Positions 6,048 through 15,010 of a DNA stretch of 20,221 nucleotides are shown one piece after another (within the stretch, counting starts at the first letter, position 1; each line of letters opens with the position of its first letter). The position numbers were made by a program, and so were the translations under genes. Where the stretch lies: the NCBI GenBank assembly GCA_017964105.1, contig JAGCSP010000071.1, positions 1 through 20,221 of the forward strand. The letters are read 5' to 3'. The stretch is from Clostridia bacterium (GTDB lineage Bacteria; Bacillota; Clostridia; Christensenellales; UBA1242). The notes under the pieces were generated by a model. That model did no database searches and was not told where the DNA came from. It saw nothing but the letters and a program-made list of their open reading frames with translations.

Positions 6048-9000
6048 TTATTTAAATCTAGTGTGTCTACGAAGAATTATAAACACTACTACGCCTGCTG
6101 CAAGTAATACGCTACCAATGATTATAATAATCTTTGCACTAGCATTTAGCGGTACAGATTTAATAATCTTGTAACTTACAACTAATCTATCAAATGCATC
6201 ATATACTTGTACATAATATGTACCAGCATTTTCTTTTGTGCCTTGAATTGTTACGTTGCTAATTGTATCTGCATTTGCAGCAGTAATTACATCATTATAT
6301 AATGTTACGCCATTACGTGTAATTACAACTCTTGCATTACCAATTTGCTCATATATAATATGGCTATTGTATTGCAATGTTACGGCTTTGCTTGTGCTTG
6401 TGCCGTATGTGTAATTTACAGGCAATATTGTAGGTGTTTCTTCGTTAATCCAAATCTTGAAGTTAAAGTCGTATGAAATTGCAGATTCTTCAAAGAAGTA
6501 GGACATATAAATTGTAAATAATCCGCTACCAGTATCTGCCACAGATAACCACAAACTATATGGATCTGTGAATCTATCCGTGATATCTGCACTATTTAGA
6601 TATACTGCCTTTAAAGTAAATCCATACGATGCAGGAATACTGAATGATAAGTGAGCCACATCTTCGAATGTAATTACAAAGCTGTATGTTGTAACTCTTT
6701 GTACTCCACGAATTGTTGTGGTCATGGTCACTGTGTAGAATCCACTTTCAGTGAATCTGTATGTTCTATCTGCTGCGCTTGGACTATAATCTTTGCCATT
6801 GCGTAGGGCAGTTACTGTAACATCAGTATCATATAAACTTGTTTTTAAGTAACTAATAATAGTTAAATCTACTGTGGAGTTATATACTCTATTTTGAATT
6901 GGCATCTCGTCATTTACTCTGTAAATGATATCATTTAGTAAGTAAATATCAAGAATTGTGCTTGTTCCAAATGTTTGAGTATTTCCAGCAATATCTGTAA
7001 CTACAAATGAATGTAATCCTGCACGTGCAAATTCAAATTTGATATTGCTATCGTTATTTGTCCAAATTGTACGTACATATTCTGTATTGTAGTAGTAATC
7101 AATGCTAATATAGTTACCTTCAAATTGGTTATATGCATTTGCTCTAATTGTTACTTTTTGTACTTTTTCACCAAGAGAGTTTACTGTAATAAACTCTTGT
7201 GCAGTAGCTGGTGTGTGTTCGTCTTCATCATCTGCTTGAATTGTTAGGGCAGAGAAGTTTGAACTTGATGCAGGTACATAATTGATTTGTACATAACAGA
7301 TTATATTTTCTTCTACTTTGTAGATTGAATATAATTCAAATGTTGTACCACTATCAACAAGTGATTTAGAGTATCCTTCGTTACCATCAGCTATTACCTC
7401 TACATAACCAAAGAATGTGTTAAGTACATAGTAGTGATGAACTGATCTGCCATTATTTGCAGTTGTATATTCACTGCGTGTGAGTGTACGCTCGCCATAT
7501 CCACCATGTGCATTAATCTTTACTGTGTAATATGTAAAGTCGTTATCTTCACGTGTAAATACATACCTGTGAGTTGAACCAATGCCGTTTGTAAGCACTA
7601 ATGTGTATGTGCCAGCAACATCAATGTAGTGGCCACTTTCAATAGTTTTTGTTATTCCATTTAGAATTAATCTTGCTGTTACGCCATATTCACCTTGTTC
7701 AAAAGTGATATAGAAGTTACGCGTAAATGTGCTTAAACCATTTTCATCTACTGTGAGTTCTTTGCCATTGATGTCCGTAAACAATGCTTGAGGTATTGTA
7801 GAATCAATTTCAAATACATAATCGGTACCACGTTGATCAGAACTTGTCACCCAGCAAATATTCACATGATATCTAATAGTGTTGCCAAAGTAATAAATTG
7901 TGCGTTTTGTACTTGGATTATATATTTTTTCGTATGATGATGTTTCAGCAACAGTTACTTTGTATAAGTTCTCATCAATGTCAAGTGTTACAGGGTTTGA
8001 TGATGTATATACTACGCCATATTCGTCAGTGTAAGTGTGTTCGCCATAATTAAATGTATAGACACTACTTGCTTCCTCTCCAACATAGGCGTTATATGTA
8101 CGTTTTCTACCAAAGTTGTCTGTTGTTACAAATTGATATTGACCTTGACCAAATATATATGTAACATTTTGCGTTCTGTTTGTGTTATATCTATCCATAA
8201 TTCCATCTGCGGATTCACTTAAGATATCCCAGCTGCCATTGCGCCAAATATACACATTAAATTCATCTAAGTTTACGCCATTAAATGCTGCAGGAATTGT
8301 TGCTGATACAGTTTTGTTGATATTGTTTTCATATATTGTTAGCATCAATTCGTTGCCTGGATACAATACATCAATAGAGTAGTCATCGCCAAATCTATTC
8401 GTTAATATGATTGAATAATTGTAGCTAGCTGTTCTACTATTTGCAATATCATTTACAATAGTTACAACATTTGCAAACCACTCGTTGATTGTCATATCTT
8501 TTGGATTACTACGTAATGTTTGCAAAACTGTGCTACCAGATTTAATTGTGGCAATAGAGTATTGATCTACCAAAGACGCATTATCTTCAATGTTTGCATA
8601 TGCAATGGAAGCAATACTTACTAATTGTATTACTCCATCTTGTGAATTTTCTCCACCTGCATACATATTAATTGCAGGAGGATCTTGATTGTAACGAGCA
8701 TAATTAAATTGAATCATGCGTTGGTCGTTATTTGATACAAATATCAAATACACTGTGCAGTTGCCTGCTTCATCTCTTTCAATTACTTCATAATATCCAC
8801 TTCTTACCGCTTCTTTAGCGTTATCATTAGTAGTACCAGTTTTGTTTGAGAAATCGAATACATTGTTATTTGTGTAATCATAACGAACATAGTTTATTTC
8901 ATCAAAAATGCTGAATATTGGATATTGTGGGCCAGGAGAAACCTCATCATTTACTACTGATCTATAGTAGTTTGTTGGGAAAGTGTCTCCAAGTGAACGC

Positions 9001-12000
9001 AAATAGAATTCATTGCTGTCATTTACGTCTACACGTTCAAATATTGATGGATTTTGTCCATTATTAATTGCAAAGTAATATTCTGTAAGGTCTTGACCAT
9101 TGTATGCCTTGTCTGTATTCATAAGAGTAGTCAAATTGTATTCAGGGTTTTTGTGGTCAACATATATTGCAAAGCTGTTTCTGTAGAAACTATCTCCTGT
9201 TGAGGTAGTGTAGTAGCTTGCTTCACCTAAGAATCTAAGTGTTACTCTGTATGATGCATCGGCATCAGCGTCGGCAATGTTATCTAATTCATCTTCATCA
9301 AATAGTGTGAGAATATATTTATATTTGCCTGTTGTACCAATTTCAATTTTTCTTAGTACGTTATCTAGGTTTACACCTCTTGGGTTATAAATATCTTCAC
9401 CATCTATTGAGAATATTGTGTGCCATGTACTTGAACTATTTAAGCCGCCTTCTTTTGATTCCACTAAGATATATGATGTATCAATGTCTGCTTTTTGATA
9501 GTCAGTTGATTCAGAGAAATTGAATTCAAGGACTTTTTCTCTTGTAGATGCAAATTCTACCACGTTTGTATCATGGTCTGAAGAAGTTGCACGTGTACTT
9601 AAATCTACAAGTTCACCATTATCATATACGGTATTGAAACTACCTTGTGGACGTTCATATTGGATAGTGAATCTCATAGATATTTCGTGATTATCATTAA
9701 AGTCATCATAACCAGATTTATCATATAAGGTAAATTGATAAGTATTTTGTTCATTTAGTAATATTTTTTGTATGTTATCCCAAGTATAACCATTCATCAA
9801 TCTATTTGCTCTGATGAGATAATCTTCATCTGCGATATCTTTTGTTTTGTTTGTAATTATGCAAAGATCAATATATAAGCCAAATAATTTTGTATTTGTT
9901 ACTTGTGATACAAGTGTATTGCGTCCTTCAATTTGTGTAACTTCGCTTGCACCAATATTGTCGTAAGTAAAGTCAGTTATTTCAGGATTTAATATTTTTT
10001 CTGTTGTTGCCCACTTATCATTTGTGGATCCTAATTCAACTTTTACCTTGTTGGTTGTGATAATTGATGGGATTTCATTATTACTTGGATCAATATTATC
10101 AATTAAATTTTTAAGAGTGTCACTATTAATAACAGTTTGATAATCTTCTGTACCTTCACCCAAATCTGCACCAAGCATCATATAGATAAGGTCACCAACA
10201 CTGGTAATAGTGTCAATATTTGTTGTGCCAGAAGTAGGGTTGTATATTGATACTATTTGCACAATACCTTGTCTGTCTACATACATTGCGTAGTATCTAA
10301 TGTAACTATCATCTTCTTCGCCAGAATTATCGAATTGACTTTCGTTTATGCCTGTGTATATGCGCTTTATAATGTATAAACCTTCAGCAGTTTTACCTGC
10401 AACAACGTTAATGTTGTCTGTTTTTATTTTGCCATCTTCTTCTTGACCAGTAACAATAGCATCTTTGTTGCTAATTCTAGAGAATGGGAAGTTTGGAATA
10501 GGTTTACCATACTTAATTTCTTCTTCTGTTTGGGTTGTAGCCTCTGGGTAATCAATTTCTTTTGCAAGATAACTTTCAAAAGAGAATGGGAAGTATGAAT
10601 ATGATACTTCTACGCCAACATTTACGGTGCCTGCGCCAGAACCCACATCTACACCATTTTTGTATGTGAAATAATATTTGTCTAAGTTAAATACGCCTGG
10701 ATTACTACTAAACTCTGCGTAAGATTGAGCAGTGCCACCTTTATACTTAGGCATTTCTACCCAAGGGATAAGTTGCGCTTTATCTAAGTTCATCACAACT
10801 TTGGATGTGTGATTATTTCCAAGTGTGTCATAAACATTTAAGTTGTAAGAGCCTTCACCACCAGTAACAAATGGAATTGATGCCGTTGTAGTGCTCATAG
10901 TACGCCAATAATTGCCTTGTGTATTATGTGTATCGTTATCTTTTTTGTAAATGACCACTTGTTGCACGTTGTCCGCACTAATTGGTGTGATGATGTAATC
11001 TACGCCACCATTTTTCTTATTTAAATAAGCTTTGTTGCCTTTGTCATTAGTTGTACTTGTGTTACTACTTAGCGGCACAAGCATATATTCGTTATCGCTG
11101 CTATCTGTAATAAATGTGGTATTTTTCCATTTTGCACCACCAGCAATACTTTGCAATGCTGCAATAATTTCATTTGTGCCATCATCATTGATTTTTACAA
11201 CTTTGTAATCACCAAAGTACATTGTGGTTTTTGCATTAATAAGATGTGTTTCATCCGTGATGAATTCGTCGCCATCTTCGTTAATCAATGCAATGCCTGG
11301 GGTAGATAAGTCATATACAAAATAATACACATTTGAGTTGCCAGCTTGGTCGGCTATTGTTACTTCGTATATAGAGCTACCATATGCACCAAATACCAAT
11401 TCTTTTTGAATTGTGTTTTGTGTTTCATCTAAGATATTGTAATTATAATTTGATGTACTGCTTGCAATTGCATCCAAAGTATTGATATAACTGCTAGAAA
11501 TTACACCATTATAACTACTATAATTATATTTGTGATTTGTTTCTGTGTCATAAGCTGTGTTTACAGCAAATGGAATGGCTTTGTATGTAATGTAAACTTC
11601 TGCACCACTTGGTTTTTCGCCATGACCAATCATAAATAATTTGTTTAATATGTTTGTCAAGTTATCTAATTCTTGTGTATAAGAACCAATTGGAACTAAA
11701 CTAGGTACAACATATGAATTTTCTTCGACGCCTTCTTTCACTTCATACATGTTGAAACTTACAGGTGTTCTATCCACAAATAACGTTTCTGTGCGTGTTA
11801 AGGCGCTATTTAGGCCGTAGTGCAATGTAATTTCATACATACCTTCACGTGTCAAATTGTTGCGCACGTTTATTGCACTTTCTTTTTGATATGGATTTAG
11901 GCCTGTTGCAATTTCTTCTTTTCCACCATAATCAACTGATGTTGTTGAATATGGATAATAATTTATTGTTGTATAAATGTCGCCTTGGAAGTATGTAGGA

Positions 12001-14186
12001 TCTGCCCAAGTTGCGTTGATATATGTTCTGTTTGTGTAAGAACTAACACCTGTTAGTACTTCCATGTGATCCATATCATCGCCATGATTAATGATAATAG
12101 AAGGCACAATGTTATTTACTTCTATTACGAACACTTGTGTGTGTTCGAGTCCTGCATTGTGATATGAGTCATAAGTGTAGTTGGTGACAATAATGTACAA
12201 TCCATCCATCACACCAACGTTTGCAAGTGGTAGGGTGGTGTCTTTTGTGAAATCTTTAGATGTAATTGTAGCACCTGCGCTAATTGTTACATCATCACCA
12301 TTTCTTGAGTAATCTTCCCTGTTAATTTTATAAACTTTTGAAACAGGTGATTTTACGCCACTGCCAGAAATACTTTCGTACCTATATGTTCCCCAATAAT
12401 CAAAATATATTGGTTGCAAGTTTGTTGATGGTACATTTGTATATGTATAGCCAGACTTTGGTTCTAACGTATAAGCTACATGACTTGAATCTTCTGCAGA
12501 TTTCACATATTCTGTTTGGTCTGCCGCTACACCATTTGTAATATCAATCATTTCGTGTCTAGTAGAAACATTGTGGGATGTTTTGTAGAAATATGATCTA
12601 ACACCAAATATGCGTAGCATAAGCTCGCCATCAGCACTATCATCTACGCCTTCGATAGATGTGATTTCTTCTAATTTACCTTCAAATTTGAGAATACCAT
12701 AGTTATATGTTGCTGTTGGCAACAAATTTTTAGTGTATAATGTTGTGCCCACCTTTTTGTTTACAAGTAAGTTTTGTGCGGTGTCTGGAATTACCAAGAA
12801 ATTATCGTTAGTAATGCCTAGCACATATTTAAATGTTAATGAGTAGTTGCCCAATTCTTCAAATTGCAAGAAATTGTAATAAGAAATAGGTGTGTCTTTT
12901 ACTGCTTTTAATTGCAAATTGGTTTGACGCACATTCTCATTTAATGTAAGTGTATGGATGTGGTCTGCTGGATTGCCAGAACTATCAGTATTTAATACAA
13001 GTGTTGCATACAAATCACTCAATGCTGAGTCTTTGTAGTAACGAATTGTCTTTTGATTCTCTAATACGATATAAATAGAGTGGTCAATCACACCATTTTT
13101 GTATGTTCTTACAACACCGTTGCCATCTTCTATTGTAAAAGATGTTGTATATTCATTTGTTAAATTCTTTGCATGAGAATATGATACATTGTATTTACTT
13201 GCATCATAGAATAATGTTGGCAATTCTTCACTTTGGAAGTTGTAATATTCTGTTGCAGATGCACCCGTTGTGTCTGCTTTTGCATATTCAGTTACATCGC
13301 TATCGCCATTCTTTGCATTAAATACAGGATACTCCACATAACTAGAATCGCCATACAAATAGAATGAGTATTCGCAAGGGATTGGGTCGTGAGCAATTGT
13401 TTGATTTGTTTCAGGATCATATGTGGAGTAGGATAGTGTAAATATGAGCGTATATTTACCTTCTGTATCCAATAAATCTTCAAATATGGTTTCATCATCA
13501 TTTAAGGCAACTTCAATGGTGCTTAAATCAAAATATTGATACCAATAGCGGTTTTCCACGTTGTCACCTTGGCTGGTGTACACTGTTTGGGTGGTAACTG
13601 CATTATCTTTTCTAATTCTTACACCATACGTGCTGGAATATACAGCAGATGATGCGTCTTTATATGTGTCATGCACATATTTGTTGGAGATATAGATTTG
13701 CAAGTTGTCAATATTTGTTACATACTGATTTACATTTGTTGCAGATACAGCATATTCATGGCCAATACCAAGATAGAATGTGTCAATGTTGTATGTGCCT
13801 GTTGGATATTGAACATTTTGTTGGCTTAGGTAATTGTGTAGCATTACGTAAGAGCCACTTTCATATGGCTTGTAAGTTAACACTGATTTATTGTTTGCAA
13901 TTTCATTGTGATTTACAAATGTTCTGCGTGCTTGTGTACCATCTTGCCATCCGTCGATATTGCCTTCTACATATGAATAAGTGTTATTTGCATAATCATA
14001 TGCATTGATAATAGACATAGGGTGGTCACTCTCAAATACGCCTGCCACAAGTGGTGCAAACTCAGGCAAATCTGATATTGCAGCATCAGCCATTTTTGGT
14101 GATATAACACCAAAAGAAAATACTGATGCAATAGCAAGCAGTATGCCAAACATAACTATAGTAATGCTCTTCTTTGATATTTTCAT
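6048..14186 (-). CDS. Giant secreted surface protein, Ig-like modules, C-terminal membrane anchor
   Basis: The 2712-residue product starts with a signal peptide (basic MKISKKS, hydrophobic core about 8-28, likely cut near MADAA). It ends with a membrane helix (about 2684-2706) and a basic RRHTRFK tail. I see no LPXTG-type sortase motif, so it is probably held by the C-terminal helix with the bulk outside the cell. The body is rich in Thr, Ser, Asn and Tyr and beta-strand-like. It has recurrent edges of the kind seen in bacterial Ig-like modules: an aromatic strand with D..GN (about 946, 1804, 2394), followed by a linker such as VDRTP, YDLSTP, VDHKNP or IDSTIP (near 801, 960, 1674, 2124). The modules have diverged, and I find no enzyme motif. 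Adhesion or cell-cell contact is the natural inference; whether it serves the neighbouring secretion genes is unknown. GGAG lies 10 nt upstream of the ATG. It has its own promoter and terminator and is transcribed away from the pilin gene. Confidence 0.8.
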   Translation of the reverse strand: MKISKKSITIVMFGILLAIASVFSFGVISPKMADAAISDLPEFAPLVAGVFESDHPMSIINAYDYANNTYSYVEGNIDGWQDGTQARRTFVNHNEIANNKSVLTYKPYESGSYVMLHNYLSQQNVQYPTGTYNIDTFYLGIGHEYAVSATNVNQYVTNIDNLQIYISNKYVHDTYKDASSAVYSSTYGVRIRKDNAVTTQTVYTSQGDNVENRYWYQYFDLSTIEVALNDDETIFEDLLDTEGKYTLIFTLSYSTYDPETNQTIAHDPIPCEYSFYLYGDSSYVEYPVFNAKNGDSDVTEYAKADTTGASATEYYNFQSEELPTLFYDASKYNVSYSHAKNLTNEYTTSFTIEDGNGVVRTYKNGVIDHSIYIVLENQKTIRYYKDSALSDLYATLVLNTDSSGNPADHIHTLTLNENVRQTNLQLKAVKDTPISYYNFLQFEELGNYSLTFKYVLGITNDNFLVIPDTAQNLLVNKKVGTTLYTKNLLPTATYNYGILKFEGKLEEITSIEGVDDSADGELMLRIFGVRSYFYKTSHNVSTRHEMIDITNGVAADQTEYVKSAEDSSHVAYTLEPKSGYTYTNVPSTNLQPIYFDYWGTYRYESISGSGVKSPVSKVYKINREDYSRNGDDVTISAGATITSKDFTKDTTLPLANVGVMDGLYIIVTNYTYDSYHNAGLEHTQVFVIEVNNIVPSIIINHGDDMDHMEVLTGVSSYTNRTYINATWADPTYFQGDIYTTINYYPYSTTSVDYGGKEEIATGLNPYQKESAINVRNNLTREGMYEITLHYGLNSALTRTETLFVDRTPVSFNMYEVKEGVEENSYVVPSLVPIGSYTQELDNLTNILNKLFMIGHGEKPSGAEVYITYKAIPFAVNTAYDTETNHKYNYSSYNGVISSSYINTLDAIASSTSNYNYNILDETQNTIQKELVFGAYGSSIYEVTIADQAGNSNVYYFVYDLSTPGIALINEDGDEFITDETHLINAKTTMYFGDYKVVKINDDGTNEIIAALQSIAGGAKWKNTTFITDSSDNEYMLVPLSSNTSTTNDKGNKAYLNKKNGGVDYIITPISADNVQQVVIYKKDNDTHNTQGNYWRTMSTTTASIPFVTGGEGSYNLNVYDTLGNNHTSKVVMNLDKAQLIPWVEMPKYKGGTAQSYAEFSSNPGVFNLDKYYFTYKNGVDVGSGAGTVNVGVEVSYSYFPFSFESYLAKEIDYPEATTQTEEEIKYGKPIPNFPFSRISNKDAIVTGQEEDGKIKTDNINVVAGKTAEGLYIIKRIYTGINESQFDNSGEEDDSYIRYYAMYVDRQGIVQIVSIYNPTSGTTNIDTITSVGDLIYMMLGADLGEGTEDYQTVINSDTLKNLIDNIDPSNNEIPSIITTNKVKVELGSTNDKWATTEKILNPEITDFTYDNIGASEVTQIEGRNTLVSQVTNTKLFGLYIDLCIITNKTKDIADEDYLIRANRLMNGYTWDNIQKILLNEQNTYQFTLYDKSGYDDFNDNHEISMRFTIQYERPQGSFNTVYDNGELVDLSTRATSSDHDTNVVEFASTREKVLEFNFSESTDYQKADIDTSYILVESKEGGLNSSSTWHTIFSIDGEDIYNPRGVNLDNVLRKIEIGTTGKYKYILTLFDEDELDNIADADADASYRVTLRFLGEASYYTTSTGDSFYRNSFAIYVDHKNPEYNLTTLMNTDKAYNGQDLTEYYFAINNGQNPSIFERVDVNDSNEFYLRSLGDTFPTNYYRSVVNDEVSPGPQYPIFSIFDEINYVRYDYTNNNVFDFSNKTGTTNDNAKEAVRSGYYEVIERDEAGNCTVYLIFVSNNDQRMIQFNYARYNQDPPAINMYAGGENSQDGVIQLVSIASIAYANIEDNASLVDQYSIATIKSGSTVLQTLRSNPKDMTINEWFANVVTIVNDIANSRTASYNYSIILTNRFGDDYSIDVLYPGNELMLTIYENNINKTVSATIPAAFNGVNLDEFNVYIWRNGSWDILSESADGIMDRYNTNRTQNVTYIFGQGQYQFVTTDNFGRKRTYNAYVGEEASSVYTFNYGEHTYTDEYGVVYTSSNPVTLDIDENLYKVTVAETSSYEKIYNPSTKRTIYYFGNTIRYHVNICWVTSSDQRGTDYVFEIDSTIPQALFTDINGKELTVDENGLSTFTRNFYITFEQGEYGVTARLILNGITKTIESGHYIDVAGTYTLVLTNGIGSTHRYVFTREDNDFTYYTVKINAHGGYGERTLTRSEYTTANNGRSVHHYYVLNTFFGYVEVIADGNEGYSKSLVDSGTTFELYSIYKVEENIICYVQINYVPASSSNFSALTIQADDEDEHTPATAQEFITVNSLGEKVQKVTIRANAYNQFEGNYISIDYYYNTEYVRTIWTNNDSNIKFEFARAGLHSFVVTDIAGNTQTFGTSTILDIYLLNDIIYRVNDEMPIQNRVYNSTVDLTIISYLKTSLYDTDVTVTALRNGKDYSPSAADRTYRFTESGFYTVTMTTTIRGVQRVTTYSFVITFEDVAHLSFSIPASYGFTLKAVYLNSADITDRFTDPYSLWLSVADTGSGLFTIYMSYFFEESAISYDFNFKIWINEETPTILPVNYTYGTSTSKAVTLQYNSHIIYEQIGNARVVITRNGVTLYNDVITAANADTISNVTIQGTKENAGTYYVQVYDAFDRLVVSYKIIKSVPLNASAKIIIIIGSVLLAAGVVVFIILRRHTRFK

Positions 14187-14226
14187 AAACCCATGTCTCC
14201 ATTTTTCATTTGTTTACTCTAGTGTA

Positions 14227-14255
14227 ATTTTACCACATGCTGTAAGTTTTACCAA
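14227..14255 (-). promoter_or_regulatory. SigA promoter of the giant surface protein
   Basis: Read on the minus strand, TTGGTA (14255-14250) and TAAAAT (14232-14227) are 17 bp apart. The expected start near 14220 gives a leader of about 34 nt before the ATG. The TTTTACCA motif occurs twice (14228-14235 and 14247-14254), overlapping both promoter boxes. Confidence 0.6.
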
Positions 14256-14301
14256 CTAAAATAAATATATAATAAATATAATCTTATATTTATATTGAGC
14301 A

Positions 14302-14328
14302 AATTTGGCATGCATTATTATGCAAATT
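14302..14328. repeat. Imperfect inverted repeat upstream of the pilin promoter
   Basis: AATTTGGCAT (14302-14311) and ATGCAAATT (14320-14328) pair over 9 bp with one unpaired G, spaced by 8 nt. The repeat ends 5 bp before the pilin -35 box, a position suitable for an operator. It could be chance in AT-rich DNA. Confidence 0.35.
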
Positions 14329-14333
14329 AGGTA

Positions 14334-14362
14334 TTGCCATGCTAATTTATATATGCTATAAT
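14334..14362 (+). promoter_or_regulatory. Strong SigA promoter (distal) of the pilin gene
   Basis: TTGCCA (14334-14339) and a perfect TATAAT (14357-14362) are 17 bp apart, and TGC just before the -10 forms an extended -10 element. The expected start near 14369 leaves a leader of about 145 nt. Confidence 0.8.
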
Positions 14363-14426
14363 AAGGGTGTGATATAAAAAATTATGCATAAATATTCAAA
14401 ATTTTTATAAAATTTATCAAAAACAT

Positions 14427-14455
14427 TTGTATCTTCATAATTTTTGTGATATATT
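14427..14455 (+). promoter_or_regulatory. Possible second (proximal) pilin promoter
   Basis: TTGTAT (14427-14432) and TATATT (14450-14455) are again 17 bp apart. The expected start near 14462 gives a leader of about 50 nt that still includes the hairpin region. It is weaker than the distal promoter. Confidence 0.4.
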
Positions 14456-14469
14456 ATGTGTAATAAATA

Positions 14470-14504
14470 GGGGTGTCAGTGCCCCAAAAATGATCATGGG
14501 GAGG
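14470..14504 (+). promoter_or_regulatory. Pilin leader with two mutually exclusive hairpins over the ribosome binding site
   Basis: GGGG (14470-14473) can pair with CCCC (14482-14485), extended by two wobble pairs around TCAG. The same CCCC, with the following A, can instead pair with TGGGG (14497-14501), which is the start of the GGGGAGG ribosome binding site of the pilin gene. The second fold would hide part of the binding site and the first would free it. Pairing is seen directly; a regulatory role is inferred. Confidence 0.4.
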
Positions 14505-14514
14505 ATTATTTAGT

Positions 14515-14868
14515 ATGACATTACCTAAGTTAGTAAATGGTCTTAGTTGGTTCATGGGAGCAGATGGTACAGATTCAACATGGTACCAAAAAATCGTTAA
14601 ACCAATTGTTGACTTAATGGATACAATCATTGTTCCTTTACTTATTGTTATTGGTACTGCTGGCACAATCTATGCAATTATTCTTGGCGTAAACTTTGCA
14701 CGTGCAGAATCAAGTGACAAACGTGAAGAAGCTAAGAAACGTATCATTAACTTCGTAATTGGATTCGTTGTTACAATTGTGTTGTTAATATTGTTACTAC
14801 TATTCGTAAAGTTTGCGCCAGATATTTGGGGCGAAGCAAAAGGCTATGTAGATGGTATTACATCATAA
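14515..14868 (+). CDS. VirB2/TrbC-type pilin-like conjugal transfer protein (Mbov_0395-like)
   Basis: The 117-residue product has the size and topology of type IV secretion pilin subunits. A short N-terminal amphipathic part (WYQKIVKPIVDLMD) is followed by a first membrane helix (about 37-60), a charged cytoplasmic loop (FARAESSDKREEAKKR, 61-76), a second membrane helix (about 77-100) and a short tail. In this family the two helices form a hairpin that assembles into the pilus or channel lining. There is no clear cleavable signal peptide, as in the pilin-like proteins named after Mycoplasma Mbov_0395. The gene uses CGT for all three arginines and many C-ending codons (AAC, ATC, TTC), unlike most of its neighbours, which suggests high expression. 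GGAGG ends 10 nt before the ATG. It is a single-gene unit between its own promoter and terminator. Identification rests on topology, length and the VirB6/VirD4 neighbours. Confidence 0.78.
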   Translation: MTLPKLVNGLSWFMGADGTDSTWYQKIVKPIVDLMDTIIVPLLIVIGTAGTIYAIILGVNFARAESSDKREEAKKRIINFVIGFVVTIVLLILLLLFVKFAPDIWGEAKGYVDGITS

Positions 14869-14882
14869 TAGCATTGATTTAC

Positions 14883-14911
14883 AAAAAGACGGCTACAAAG
14901 CCGTCTTTTTT
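14883..14911 (+). terminator. Rho-independent terminator after the pilin gene
   Basis: A perfect 12-bp stem (14883-14894 with 14899-14910) has an ACAA loop, a GACGGCT core and a T-run continuing to 14911. It lies 14 nt after the pilin stop codon. Confidence 0.92.
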
Positions 14912-14980
14912 GTTTTCTTGGCATACAAAATAATTATTAGTATGTGTTTGATTTGCTTTAGTTTAAAGTTTGTTTGTAAT

Positions 14981-15010
14981 AAAAAGGGACCCATGCCGGG
15001 TTCCTTTTTT
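14981..15010 (-). terminator. Rho-independent terminator after the coupling-protein gene
   Basis: A 12-bp stem with one G-T pair (14981-14992 with 14999-15010) has an A5 flank on the plus strand that becomes a U-tract on the minus strand, directly after the minus-strand stop codon. Together with the hairpin at 14883-14911 it insulates the convergent pilin and coupling-protein genes. Confidence 0.85.

Larger units (their letters stand above)
14187..14514. other. Divergent intergenic region between the surface-protein and pilin genes
   Basis: These 328 bp are very AT-rich and hold no gene I can support. They contain the minus-strand promoter of the surface protein, an imperfect inverted repeat, two plus-strand promoters for the pilin gene and a structured pilin leader, each listed separately. 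Confidence 0.8.

Noticed and set aside
6048..14186. Recurring short DNA words in the giant gene as a possible CRISPR array or DNA repeat
   Set aside because: No regular spacing or identical units are seen; the words follow from repeated Thr, Tyr, Val and Asn codons in related protein modules.
14383..14409. Eight-codon open frame in the pilin leader
   Set aside because: No ribosome binding site and no sign of a leader-peptide function such as runs of one regulatory codon.
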